Source of the DNA: Moritella sp. PE36
GTDB taxonomy: Bacteria > Pseudomonadota > Gammaproteobacteria > Enterobacterales > Moritellaceae
Direction of reading: 5' to 3'
Length of the DNA: 64,000 nt
NCBI RefSeq assembly: GCF_000170855.1
Contig: NZ_ABCQ01000008.1
Coordinates: 1-64,000 of the forward strand
In this document: one piece after another, positions 6,952 through 16,452 of the stretch
Layout of the letters: each line of letters begins with the position of its first letter
Position numbering within the stretch: position 1 is the first letter of the stretch
Position numbers and translations under genes: made by a program
Notes under the pieces: generated by a model
Database searches by the model: none
Told to the model about the DNA's origin: nothing
What the model saw: the letters and a program-made list of their open reading frames with translations, nothing else

Positions 6952-9498
6952 ATGATTAAACCAAAACTTCTCACTCTTCGTAGTGCGGTTATGTTACCGT
7001 TCACATTGCTGCTTTTGCTTACTGTCACCATCATCACTTTGGTTCAAAATAACAGTTACGAAAGAATGCAGTCAAAGATTAGCGCTAAATTGCTAAACTC
7101 CTACTCAGAAAATATTAAAGTTAATCTCGATCTTTTTTTAGAGCAGCCTTTCAACACAACGCTTGCCATAGCTGACAACATTCAGCGTAATCAACTTTAT
7201 CAAGCCTCAGATCTAACCGAAATAGAAGATTACCTACACTCTGCTATCAGTGATATCTACTATCAACAAAAACAAATAAGTACCATCTCATTTGGTAGTG
7301 AAGATAAAGATTATGTCGGATTCCGTAAAAATGAAAACCAAGATGTTTCGTTAATGTTACAAGATAAGCGTACTGATCATGAGTTAGAGTTTTATCATGG
7401 GGCCAGCAGCGATGATATTGTCGATCACAGTATTCATAATTATGATCCAACAATTCGACCATGGTACGCCCCGTTTGCAAAAACAAAAACCGCAGGATGG
7501 GCAAAGATATACAGCAATGTAGATGAAAAAAATACTTTTACCATTTCCAGTATTTCGCCGGTCATAAATAACGATGAATTACTTGGCATCGTTGCAACGG
7601 ATATTAATCTTCGCCATTTATCTAATTTTATAGAACCTGAAAACCGCCACTTCAAAGGCATTACTTACATCACTGATAATCAAAGTAAACTTGTTGCTAA
7701 CTCACTCAAAGCAGCATTAACAGATGATGATAACAATCGTATCCAGGCAACAGAAAGTAACAATGCTCTTATTGCCGCCAATGGTCTGTATATTGCCAAT
7801 ACACAATTACAAAATAAACATGCGCCAGCGTCGTTTGAATTTAACCACAATGGTATTCGTTATTTCAGTCGTATTACCACTTATGAAAACAATAACTTAC
7901 AATGGTTTATTATCGTTACTTTACCAGAAGATGTATTGTTAGATGGACTACCGAGTCAACAACGTGTAGGTCTAATTGCCGCACTAATACTCGCATTCTT
8001 TGGTTTGCTGATGGGCTTATATTTACTGCGTATTATCACCCAACCGATCATGGACATTGCCGAAATATCACAACAACTTGATCATAATAACTGGGATGTA
8101 ACGATTAAAGAAGACATCAAGCTACATGAAACAACCCAGCTTATCTCAGCATTTAAATCCATGTCTTCACGGTTAGAAAATTCATTTACCACATTACGAC
8201 AACAGCTATTATTCGACAGTCTCACCGGTTTATTAAGTCGTGATGGTTTTATTGAACAACTTAACCATCCCACAACTCAACAACACGGTATTTTAGTTTT
8301 ACTGGGGTTACGCTCATTCCGCCATACTAATAACAGTTTAGGTCAGCACAAAAGCGATCAATTACTGGTTGCGATTGCGGCTCGTTTAAAACAGAGTATT
8401 ACGGACCGTGTCGTCATTAGCCGAATTGACAAAGATACGTTTGCGATCTTTACCCCTGACTTTAAAGATCTTGAACACAGTAATGACTTTGCTGAAACAC
8501 TATTAGCTTATTTTAATCGACCATTTCTCATCAATGGCACCGAAGTGTTAGTGAGTACCAACGCTGGCATCATGAGTGGTAAGCTCGACGATATCGATAT
8601 AGAAGCATGGTTACGTAACTCCAGTCTCGCTCTCACCCATGCTTTTAAACAAGAGCAAGTACAAAGCTGCCATTATCAAGACTACATGATCACCGCGTCT
8701 CAAGAGCAAACACGCTTAACAGCGGAGCTGCAACGCGCAATTACCAATCATGAATTCCAAGTCTATTATCAGCCGATTATTGACCTTAAAACGGATCAAG
8801 TAAGCGGTGCTGAAGCCTTGGTACGCTGGCACAGTCCAACGCGTGGTTTAGTATCACCACTGGACTTTATTCCGTTAGCAGAAAGTACCGGTATGATCAT
8901 CGACATTGGTCAACAGGTCTTAACGCAAGCGTGCTCCGACACCAAACAACAAATTGATAAAGGGCTTTGGCCTAACGCATTTTCCCTGCACGTTAACCTA
9001 TCCGTGCGTGAACTACTCCATCCACTCTATGTGACGACGGTTAAACAGATTTTAGCGACTACACAGCTACCCGCAGCAAACTTAACCTTAGAAGTCACCG
9101 AATCACGTTTAGTCAGCCAACCAGCGCTGACAAATAAAACCTTAGAACAGTTACGTGATTTAGGCATACATATTGCCATTGATGACTTTGGTACTGGTTA
9201 TTCATCACTGGCTTACCTGACCCAACTGCCATTTGATGCATTAAAAGTCGATCGCTCTTTTGTCAGTCAAATGCTAGAGAGTAAAAGCCATACCGCGATC
9301 ATCGCTGCCATTGTAACAATAACTAACGTGTTCAATGCCGAGATCGTAGCTGAAGGTGTTGAAACGGCCGAGCAAGCCCAGCGTTTAAAACAATTGGGTT
9401 GTCGTTATGCCCAAGGTTTTTATTATTCTCGTCCTAAACCGTTAGCGGAGTGGGCTACAGAAAATACACAACATAAAACCTTAAACAACTACGGCTAA
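6952..9498 (+). CDS. Cache-HAMP-GGDEF-EAL protein, probable c-di-GMP phosphodiesterase
   Basis: An 848-residue inner-membrane signalling protein. A transmembrane helix near residues 10-30 is followed by a periplasmic Cache sensor, a second helix near 340-360, HAMP, a GGDEF-like domain (about 420-575) and an EAL domain (about 585-835). The GGDEF signature is replaced by RIDKDTF, so cyclase activity should be lost. The EAL domain keeps GAEALVRW, the DDFGTGYSS loop and AEGVET, so it should hydrolyse c-di-GMP. The ATG at 6952 is used; a TTG directly precedes it. No clear ribosome site is visible. The Cache ligand is unknown. Confidence 0.9.
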   Translation: MIKPKLLTLRSAVMLPFTLLLLLTVTIITLVQNNSYERMQSKISAKLLNSYSENIKVNLDLFLEQPFNTTLAIADNIQRNQLYQASDLTEIEDYLHSAISDIYYQQKQISTISFGSEDKDYVGFRKNENQDVSLMLQDKRTDHELEFYHGASSDDIVDHSIHNYDPTIRPWYAPFAKTKTAGWAKIYSNVDEKNTFTISSISPVINNDELLGIVATDINLRHLSNFIEPENRHFKGITYITDNQSKLVANSLKAALTDDDNNRIQATESNNALIAANGLYIANTQLQNKHAPASFEFNHNGIRYFSRITTYENNNLQWFIIVTLPEDVLLDGLPSQQRVGLIAALILAFFGLLMGLYLLRIITQPIMDIAEISQQLDHNNWDVTIKEDIKLHETTQLISAFKSMSSRLENSFTTLRQQLLFDSLTGLLSRDGFIEQLNHPTTQQHGILVLLGLRSFRHTNNSLGQHKSDQLLVAIAARLKQSITDRVVISRIDKDTFAIFTPDFKDLEHSNDFAETLLAYFNRPFLINGTEVLVSTNAGIMSGKLDDIDIEAWLRNSSLALTHAFKQEQVQSCHYQDYMITASQEQTRLTAELQRAITNHEFQVYYQPIIDLKTDQVSGAEALVRWHSPTRGLVSPLDFIPLAESTGMIIDIGQQVLTQACSDTKQQIDKGLWPNAFSLHVNLSVRELLHPLYVTTVKQILATTQLPAANLTLEVTESRLVSQPALTNKTLEQLRDLGIHIAIDDFGTGYSSLAYLTQLPFDALKVDRSFVSQMLESKSHTAIIAAIVTITNVFNAEIVAEGVETAEQAQRLKQLGCRYAQGFYYSRPKPLAEWATENTQHKTLNNYG

Positions 9499-9703
9499 AC
9501 CATAGATAATATTATGACTTACACCTGTATGCTTAATTGTTCTTGCTGGTCACAAAATCACGACAAATCGGACCACCTGTCACGTATTTTCGATCCATTA
9601 AGTAAATATGAGATCTGTATTGAAAAAATATTCAAAAAGATACGCTAACCTGCCCCTCTAATCACCGTTATTTGATGACGATGCATATTACATGGAGTTG
9701 CCA

Positions 9704-10972
9704 ATGCGCACTATTTTTACGTTATTAATATCAGCACTGAGTTTTAACAGTTTCGCCCTCGATAGCACTTACCTGCAATGTTATGGCGTGAAAGACAGTT
9801 TTGCCTCACGTTCCGATTTAATCAAAAAATCATGGGCGGTCAATGCCAGCAACCAATACCTCAAGCTCGACGGTTACTGGAAAGACAACAGTTATAATGC
9901 CGATACCGAAAACTACTTCATCGTCAAAGCCATTGATTCTGTGCCCGTGACATCCGCACAAGTGCACAGCGTATTAGCCAGCATGTGCAGTAATACCTTA
10001 GTGAACAAATATTCTGATGCGTTTATTAGCAATATCACTTATTTTGCATCCAACAGTTCAGTTGGTTACGAATACCCTGTGATGACAGAAACTGACGCGT
10101 TAGCAATCAACAATACCGAGTTACCGGTGGCCTATAACAACATGCTGCGTTATGCCTTTGCATCCAGCTATGTCTACAGCACAGAACAAGGGGCAGATCC
10201 CTTCACGTTTACTGACAACGCCACTTTCCAGCAGTTGATGGTCGATGCAAACAGTGCGGCACTGAATGTGATTGCGACTTATGTGGGTGATAGCGGTGTA
10301 CACGGCGTAGCAATTAAAGTACCTGCAGTGCCAAGTAAAAACCTAGAAGAAGAGATCATCATTTCTTTTAAAGGCACCAGCAGCGGCGGAGATGTGATGC
10401 AAGACATCGAACTCATGCTCGCTAACCTCTCTGAAACCGATGAAGATTGGCAAGTTGATGCATATAACTTTACCCAACAAATCTTAGCGCAATACCCGGC
10501 TAACACAGCTTCATTAACCCGTGGTTATAAAGCCTCAAATGCAGCTAAAACGTATAATGTGGTATTAACCGGACATTCACTTGGTGCCTATACTGCGATT
10601 GATGCTGGTGTGAGAACTGGCGTATTAACACGGGTATTCTCGTCACCAGCAACGCGTATTATTGAAAAGTACATCCATGCGTTTGCCAATAAAATGCGTT
10701 ACAACAACGTGATCAATATGGTGCGAGAAAAAGATCCGGTAGCAACTATGTCGGGTCGTCATAACGAAAACATGATTTATTTCCCGAAAGCGGCAGGGGT
10801 AAATCCAGCCAACAGCCATTTTTTAACGCCGTTCATTAACGACATCTTAATGCCACTGGCTAACGGCCAAGCAACAGCTACTAATAAAGCAAGTTATGTC
10901 TACATCACACCAGACACAAGCGTAGGTGCAGGCTTAACTGAATTAGTGAATATTTGGGGAAGTCCAAACTAG
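9704..10972 (+). CDS. secreted lipase-like alpha/beta hydrolase (lipase class 3 type)
   Basis: A 422-residue protein with a signal peptide (MRTIFTLLISALSFNSFA), so periplasmic or exported. The nucleophile elbow GHSLG lies near residue 292, preceded by VVLT, and the upstream IISFKGTSSGGD segment resembles the class 3 lipase oxyanion strand. A downstream histidine in PANSHFLTP could complete the triad. GGAG sits seven bases before the ATG at 9704, which is preferred over an ATG four codons upstream. The substrate (lipid or polymer ester) is not determinable. A terminator follows directly. Confidence 0.8.
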   Translation: MRTIFTLLISALSFNSFALDSTYLQCYGVKDSFASRSDLIKKSWAVNASNQYLKLDGYWKDNSYNADTENYFIVKAIDSVPVTSAQVHSVLASMCSNTLVNKYSDAFISNITYFASNSSVGYEYPVMTETDALAINNTELPVAYNNMLRYAFASSYVYSTEQGADPFTFTDNATFQQLMVDANSAALNVIATYVGDSGVHGVAIKVPAVPSKNLEEEIIISFKGTSSGGDVMQDIELMLANLSETDEDWQVDAYNFTQQILAQYPANTASLTRGYKASNAAKTYNVVLTGHSLGAYTAIDAGVRTGVLTRVFSSPATRIIEKYIHAFANKMRYNNVINMVREKDPVATMSGRHNENMIYFPKAAGVNPANSHFLTPFINDILMPLANGQATATNKASYVYITPDTSVGAGLTELVNIWGSPN

Positions 10973-10993
10973 ACCTGTTTGAATCAGATAAGC

Positions 10994-11025
10994 AAAGGGC
11001 ATATCCATCACGGACTGCCCTTTTT
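10994..11025 (+). terminator. intrinsic terminator of the lipase gene
   Basis: AAAGGGCA and TGCCCTTT pair across a 14-base loop and run into a T-run. It lies between the convergent lipase and gltS genes. Confidence 0.75.
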
Positions 11026-11027
11026 CA

Positions 11028-12275
11028 TTATGACGCAAAGATATCCAATAACAGCTGAATAATAAGTGCGTTGGCAATATCAATAAAGAATGCGCCCACT
11101 AGCGGCACCACCACAAAGGCTTTTGCCGAAGCACCAAACTTCTCGGTCACCGCCGTCATATTAGCAATCGCCGTTGGCGTAGCGCCCAACGCCAGCCCCG
11201 CATAACCTGCTGACATCACCGCCGCGTCATAATCTTTGCCCATCAAGGGAAACACCACAAGAATAACAAAACCAGTGACGATCACCACTTGTGCGGTCAG
11301 CATGATTAAAATTGGTCCGCCTAAGCCACCAAGCGTCCACAGCTGTAAACTCATTAACGACATGGCCAAGAACAGCCCTAAACTCAGATCTGAGATCAAC
11401 GCTAATGAACGACTACGCTCTGGCCACGTTAGTTTAGGCATGATCACGGGACCTAAATTAATCACTATGATGCCAGCAAATAGACAAGTGACAAACTCAG
11501 GTAAATGTAAGCCCAAGTTAGCAATTACGACATTCAGCCCCAATCCTAAACCTATGCTTATGCTGATAATCAGTATGGAATTGAGCATATGATGGTAATC
11601 AATCGGCGCAGTGATTGGCTGCGGGTCAAGCGGAACTGTCGATTTCCCCTTGGCTTGCGGCTTGCTTTGATGCAGCGTACCCACCGTCAGTTCAGGTTCT
11701 CTGCTGGGCTCTAGCTGATGATGACTAATTAAGTATTTGGCAATCGGACCACCAATCACACCGCCAAGGATCAAACCAAATGTCGCACAGGCAATACCAA
11801 TCTCCATGGCATTGCTAATATTGTATTTCTCAACAAACAGTGGTGCCCACGCAATCGCAGTACCGTGTCCGCCACTGAGTGATACTGAACCGCCGATAAT
11901 ACCAATTTCTGGTAACTGCTGGGTAAACTGCGCCACGGTTAAACCCGTGAAGTTTTGTACAAACAGATAAATAACCGCGATCACCAGTAAGATGATTAAC
12001 GGTTTACCGCCTTTCAGCAAGGTTGAAAAACGCGAGGACAGGCCAATAATAGTGAAGAATACAATCAGTAAGCTATCACGCACCGCTAACGAAAATTGTA
12101 ATTCGATATCAAAGGCGCCATAGAGAATAGCAAATAGAATGGATGCGATCAGACCGCCAGAAACAGGCTCGGGGATATTATACTCTTGTAAAAAAGCGAC
12201 TTTGCGTGTCAGGTATTTACCTAAAAACAACACCAAAATCGCCACGATCACGGTTTGTCTTATATCCAGTTCCAT
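11028..12275 (-). CDS. gltS: sodium/glutamate symporter GltS
   Basis: A 415-residue membrane protein with about ten to twelve helices. It carries the GltS hallmarks: PEPVSGGLIAS near residue 35, GGHGTA near 135, and the second-half repeat with GLALGATPTAIANM near 360. GltS imports glutamate with sodium. AAAGGGA precedes the ATG. A hydrophilic loop of about 35 residues around position 200, rich in K, P and Q, separates the two halves. The nearby C5-dicarboxylate TRAP unit makes a local theme of glutamate-family carbon uptake. Confidence 0.92.
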   Translation of the reverse strand: MELDIRQTVIVAILVLFLGKYLTRKVAFLQEYNIPEPVSGGLIASILFAILYGAFDIELQFSLAVRDSLLIVFFTIIGLSSRFSTLLKGGKPLIILLVIAVIYLFVQNFTGLTVAQFTQQLPEIGIIGGSVSLSGGHGTAIAWAPLFVEKYNISNAMEIGIACATFGLILGGVIGGPIAKYLISHHQLEPSREPELTVGTLHQSKPQAKGKSTVPLDPQPITAPIDYHHMLNSILIISISIGLGLGLNVVIANLGLHLPEFVTCLFAGIIVINLGPVIMPKLTWPERSRSLALISDLSLGLFLAMSLMSLQLWTLGGLGGPILIMLTAQVVIVTGFVILVVFPLMGKDYDAAVMSAGYAGLALGATPTAIANMTAVTEKFGASAKAFVVVPLVGAFFIDIANALIIQLLLDIFAS

Positions 12276-12355
12276 CAGATTTCCCTTTAGCTAATATATT
12301 AACGTTAATAATAGGTTAGCTGTTGAAACTGGAATATACAAACCATAAACAGTAA

Positions 12356-13213
12356 TTAATCGACTTGAAACCAATCAATATAATGACTCGGCAGCACGTC
12401 AAACTCACGGCTTAAATCAGCCACCACAGACGCGGCAATCACATCGTCTTTATTCGCCACTTTTTCGTTAAGTTCGTCAGCATGAATACCCGTGGTTAAA
12501 AACAAACTAGCAATACCAGCTGTATTCGCGCCGCGGATGTCATGCTCTAAACTATCGCCGACCGCAATGGCCTTATCCCAGCCGCCTAACAAGGTACGAC
12601 ACATGTCATACACTTCAGCTTGTGGTTTACCGTGCCAATGTACCTTACCGCCCATTCCAGCATACGCATTAGCGATAGAACCGGGGCAAAGTTTTAACCC
12701 GCCGTCAGGACTCATCGCCACAAGGTCGGGATTACTTACTATCATTTCTAGTCCACGTGCATAGGCAATATCCAGGTCGGCTTGGTATTCAGCCACAGTG
12801 CCACGCTCAACGCCGTAACACATGATAAATGATGCGTCTTCTATACCGACACTGGTTAAACCGCAGTCTTCTAGCACAGTACCGTTAATACCATCGCCCC
12901 AGCCAAACACCAACGCGTGAGACCCCAAGTGAGCAAATTTACCCTGGTTAAAATTGTGGCGCATGTGGTCGCCAGATGTCAGCACATCGATATACAGATC
13001 ACGACTGATACCCGAATCGGTTAAACGCTGATATGAGAAATGGTGGGTATTACCACTGTTCGATAAGATCACCACTTTTTTGCCATGCTGTTTTAAAAAC
13101 GCTAAGGTCTCAATTGCTTTTGGAAACGCATCACCGCCATTATGCAGTACGCCCCATTGATCCAAAATAAAGGTATCAAACTCGTTAATAATGTCTTTAA
13201 GACCGGAAATCAT
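12356..13213 (-). CDS. class IIA HAD-superfamily hydrolase with DQW motif I
   Basis: A 285-residue HAD hydrolase of subclass IIA. Motif I reads DQWGVL, so the second aspartate of the usual DxD is a tryptophan. Motif II is LSNSG, the conserved lysine is probably in WHGKPQAEVY, and the metal-site motif is VGDSLEHDIRGA. This variant is known from a TIGR01459-type clade whose substrate is uncertain (my recollection). The ATG at 13213 is used; a GTG lies two codons upstream. It is divergent from the DctB-like kinase gene. Confidence 0.8.
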   Translation of the reverse strand: MISGLKDIINEFDTFILDQWGVLHNGGDAFPKAIETLAFLKQHGKKVVILSNSGNTHHFSYQRLTDSGISRDLYIDVLTSGDHMRHNFNQGKFAHLGSHALVFGWGDGINGTVLEDCGLTSVGIEDASFIMCYGVERGTVAEYQADLDIAYARGLEMIVSNPDLVAMSPDGGLKLCPGSIANAYAGMGGKVHWHGKPQAEVYDMCRTLLGGWDKAIAVGDSLEHDIRGANTAGIASLFLTTGIHADELNEKVANKDDVIAASVVADLSREFDVLPSHYIDWFQVD

Positions 13214-13324
13214 TTTCACTTCGTCGTTACTCCAACAGCATTGGCTACTAACCTAAAACGTGAATAGCCTGAACAAGATAACCCCACTATATACTCAAAC
13301 CAACGGATCCTTACTAACTTGCAG

Positions 13325-13390
13325 CATATTAATATCAGATAGCTGTGTATTAATATGAAATAGATGCGTATTAATATAGAACGATACCTA
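13325..13390. repeat. three TATTAATAT boxes at exact 21-base spacing (candidate operator array)
   Basis: TATTAATAT occurs at 13327, 13348 and 13369, exactly 21 bases apart, which is two helical turns. A decayed fourth box may begin near 13389. The flanking bases of each unit are also partly conserved (ATAG and GATGC). The array sits between a HAD hydrolase gene and the DctB-like kinase gene, 80-140 bases before the latter, so it may be a cooperative protein-binding site. Confidence 0.55.
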
Positions 13391-13469
13391 TTGATCCAAT
13401 TAAGTGTGATTACAAAGCCAGTTTTATGCGCGAAAAATTGTTAACTTATCCTTTTTTCTACTGTGGTGT

Positions 13470-15506
13470 GTGTCGGTGTCAAATAAGTTTAAAATTATAG
13501 CCAGTGTCATTTTGGGCTGCGTGATAGCAACTACATTTACGGTACGTGAAATATGTAAAGACTGGCTATTAGATTCAAGTCGAGAGCAGGCAGAGAATCA
13601 ATTACTTACTTATGTTGTTGATATTAGGCGCGTACTCGCTAGCTACAAATACCTCCCTTACCTCATCGCAGAACAAGAAAATATTACCGCTGTACTCACC
13701 AACCCTGACATATCGACAACAAAGATTAAACGCGCATTAACTCAGTTTGATAAAGCGGCAAACACCAAGGGCTGGTATTTACTAAAACCAGATGGTTCGT
13801 TATTAGTATCAAGCCGCCATAACGCCAACTGGGACGCGAAAAAAGCCGACAATATTACCGCGAACTTACGTAATAAAACGGGTGAACTGGATATTGACAA
13901 AGGCGTACTAACCTCAAGCTATATTGCTAATGGTACTGCTAATTATTATTTAAGCTTACCAATCAACCTTAACGGTAAACTGATCGGGATTGCCGCTGTT
14001 GAAGTTGATTTGACCGCATTAAGTGAACCCTGGCTTACTGCCAATGAATTTATTCTCATCAGTAATGCCAAAAATCAGTTCTTTTTATCGAGCCATCCGC
14101 AAATTTCGGCAACAGAAATGAATACGCGAGGAACGATAGGCATTAAAACTCGCCAACTCAGCAATAACGCTAATATCTATAACTGGAAAATTAATAATAG
14201 CGATTATCAAGTGCAGCAGGTTCAGTTGGACGATCTAAAGTGGCATATTTATTACCTAACACCCTTAATAAATTTATATAAAACCGTTGATATAGCAGGC
14301 TTCATCGCAGCTATTCTAATGTCACTGCTACTATCAATTCTATTATATCGCCATGAACGTAGGCAGAAACTTTATTCTAATGCGGCGTTAATGCAGATGA
14401 TCACAGGGACCAATGTCGGGTTGGTGTTACTCAATAACGATCGTAGCATTAGTTATATCAATCCAACCGCGATGCGTTACTTTGGATTAAAAAACGATGA
14501 CTCCAATAGCTTACATGCTAGCAAGTTGCTCACTCAGCATGCTGATAATCAACATGTCGTTACGCAATTACATGATCTCGCGGTGATCCCGACTATCACC
14601 GGAATGGAAGTATTTGTAAATAATCACCAGGGTAACGACTTCCCAGCATTACTGTCCATAACCCCACTGGCTTGGTCACAACAGCGCGGTTCGCTGATGA
14701 CCTTTGTTGATATCAGTAAACGTAAACGCGCGGAACACGCTCTGTCACAAGCCAATACCCAACTTGAATCTAGGGTGCAAGAGATCGCAGCCGAACTTTA
14801 TACCGCCCAAGAAGAATTATTATTGAGCAGTAAAATGGCAGCCCTTGGGCGCATGTCGAGTGCCATTAACCATGAATTAAACCAGCCGTTAACAGGTATT
14901 AGAACCTTACTATCAAGTAACATATTATTTTTAGAGCAAGGGAATACCAAAGTGCTGCGCTCTAATATGGTGTTAATCGACAAACTTGTTAAACGTATGC
15001 TATCCATGACAGCGCAACTTAAAGTATTTGCCTTCAACCGCCCCGAACGCTTGATAGCGACCTCAACAACCGAGACATTGGCCGAAGTATTCACATTGCA
15101 ACAGCCTAAACTAACCAAGATTGATATCGTCGTTGATGTGGCAGACTACCTCCCGCAAGTGCTCGCAGAGCCACACCGACTACATCAGGTATTCTCAAAT
15201 TTAGTCAGTAATGCCGCGGCGGCAATGCAGCACACCACACAGCCAAGATTATTGATTAGCGCTTCTCAACAGCAGGATATGATCATCATCACTTTTACGG
15301 ATAATGGCACGGGTGTCGACGAGGACGCACTTGAGCACCTCTTTGAACCCTTTTATACCAGTAAGAAAATCGGTGAAGGACTTGGTTTAGGACTGTCGAT
15401 AACCGCCAATATTATGCGCGATATGCAAGGTGAGATCACGGCGAGGAATAATACTGAACAAACAGGCATGACATTTACGTTAACACTGCAAGCGAGTGAT
15501 CATTAA
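13470..15506 (+). CDS. DctB-like C4/C5-dicarboxylate sensor histidine kinase
   Basis: A 678-residue membrane kinase. A helix near residues 8-25 and another near 272-292 bracket a periplasmic double-Cache-like sensor; then come a PAS domain (about 300-415), a coiled coil, a dimerisation domain with H468 in NHELNQPLTG, and an ATPase domain with DNGTGV and EGLGLGLSI. This is the DctB architecture. Its expected partner is the DctD-like regulator at 21482, at the other end of the TRAP cluster. The start is GTG at 13470; a second GTG two codons on is possible, and no strong ribosome site is seen. Confidence 0.85.
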   Translation: MSVSNKFKIIASVILGCVIATTFTVREICKDWLLDSSREQAENQLLTYVVDIRRVLASYKYLPYLIAEQENITAVLTNPDISTTKIKRALTQFDKAANTKGWYLLKPDGSLLVSSRHNANWDAKKADNITANLRNKTGELDIDKGVLTSSYIANGTANYYLSLPINLNGKLIGIAAVEVDLTALSEPWLTANEFILISNAKNQFFLSSHPQISATEMNTRGTIGIKTRQLSNNANIYNWKINNSDYQVQQVQLDDLKWHIYYLTPLINLYKTVDIAGFIAAILMSLLLSILLYRHERRQKLYSNAALMQMITGTNVGLVLLNNDRSISYINPTAMRYFGLKNDDSNSLHASKLLTQHADNQHVVTQLHDLAVIPTITGMEVFVNNHQGNDFPALLSITPLAWSQQRGSLMTFVDISKRKRAEHALSQANTQLESRVQEIAAELYTAQEELLLSSKMAALGRMSSAINHELNQPLTGIRTLLSSNILFLEQGNTKVLRSNMVLIDKLVKRMLSMTAQLKVFAFNRPERLIATSTTETLAEVFTLQQPKLTKIDIVVDVADYLPQVLAEPHRLHQVFSNLVSNAAAAMQHTTQPRLLISASQQQDMIIITFTDNGTGVDEDALEHLFEPFYTSKKIGEGLGLGLSITANIMRDMQGEITARNNTEQTGMTFTLTLQASDH

Positions 15507-15530
15507 AAGTAATTAACTAAAGTTAATACG

Positions 15531-15558
15531 CTCAATTAGATATATACACCTAATTGAG
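15531..15558. promoter_or_regulatory. nine-base inverted repeat after kinase gene
   Basis: CTCAATTAG at 15531-15539 and CTAATTGAG at 15550-15558 are perfect inverted copies with a ten-base AT-rich spacer. It may be an operator for the next gene or a weak terminator of the kinase gene. Confidence 0.4.
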
Positions 15559-15631
15559 GGTGACATAATACGGTCAATATAAATAACGCCCTTATCGTGG
15601 ACGTTAAGCTGATATTGAGGTAAAAAAGCTG

Positions 15632-16411
15632 ATGAGTGAACACATACTAAATATTGCGGATAACTTTTGGAATATACGCGGCGATTTTAAGATTGGCGGC
15701 ATCATAAATATTGGTACTCACGCCTCCATAGTACGCTGTAAAAACGGTAAATTTGTGCTGTTAGATGCCTATACTTTGCAAGGTAAGTTAAAAAACCAAG
15801 TTGATGCATTAACCAATAATGGCGCTGATCTCGACGCCATTATTAATTTACACCCTTTTCATACCATACATGTGCAAAAGGTACATGAGTCATATCCAAA
15901 TGCCAAACTCTATGGCACCCAGCGTCACTTAGACAAATTCCCGGACTTACCTTGGCAAGCACAGCTTACTGAATCAAATGAATTTGCCGCTTTGTTTGCC
16001 GACGATTTTGAATTTTCAGTACCGGCAGGTGTAGACTTTATTTCCGCAAATGAAAACTTACATTTTTCATCCGTGCTCGCCTACCACAAGGCCTCTAAAA
16101 CCATTCATGCAGACGATACGCTAATGTACTTAAAATTTCCAAGCATCATTGGCGTGCTCAAAAAACCGCAAATCTCATTTCATATGACATTAGCGCAAAC
16201 ATTAGAAAAACGAGCAGGCGCTGCAACTGACTTTCGAAATTGGGCTATTCAATTGACGCAGCAATGGACTGATGCAGAAAACCTTTGTGCAGCACATTCA
16301 TCAAGCTTGTTAGGCAGCAAAAATCTATCGCCATCAATAGCCGACAAAATATTAGCTGCGTTACAAAAAGTGGAAAGAACATTACAGGCACATGAGAAGA
16401 AGTTTGGCTAA
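15632..16411 (+). CDS. metallo-beta-lactamase-fold-like protein with degraded metal motif
   Basis: A 259-residue protein that looks like an MBL-fold member: an early beta-rich part with GTHASIVRC and LLDAYT, then NLHPFHTIHV where HxHxDH is expected, and later IHADDTLMY. The aspartate and the spacing of the zinc motif are missing, so ordinary hydrolase activity is doubtful. It resembles DUF4336-type proteins in general layout. TGAGG is eleven bases upstream of the ATG. It lies between the kinase gene and the lhgO-TRAP operon and is transcribed away from the kinase. Confidence 0.5.
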   Translation: MSEHILNIADNFWNIRGDFKIGGIINIGTHASIVRCKNGKFVLLDAYTLQGKLKNQVDALTNNGADLDAIINLHPFHTIHVQKVHESYPNAKLYGTQRHLDKFPDLPWQAQLTESNEFAALFADDFEFSVPAGVDFISANENLHFSSVLAYHKASKTIHADDTLMYLKFPSIIGVLKKPQISFHMTLAQTLEKRAGAATDFRNWAIQLTQQWTDAENLCAAHSSSLLGSKNLSPSIADKILAALQKVERTLQAHEKKFG

Positions 16412-16452
16412 ATGAAACCGCTTATAATATCAACGCGTAACTCGAATTCAGC

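Noticed and set aside
11236-11592. Plus-strand open frame of 118 codons inside gltS
   Set aside because: It is the antisense shadow of a well-recognised membrane protein gene.
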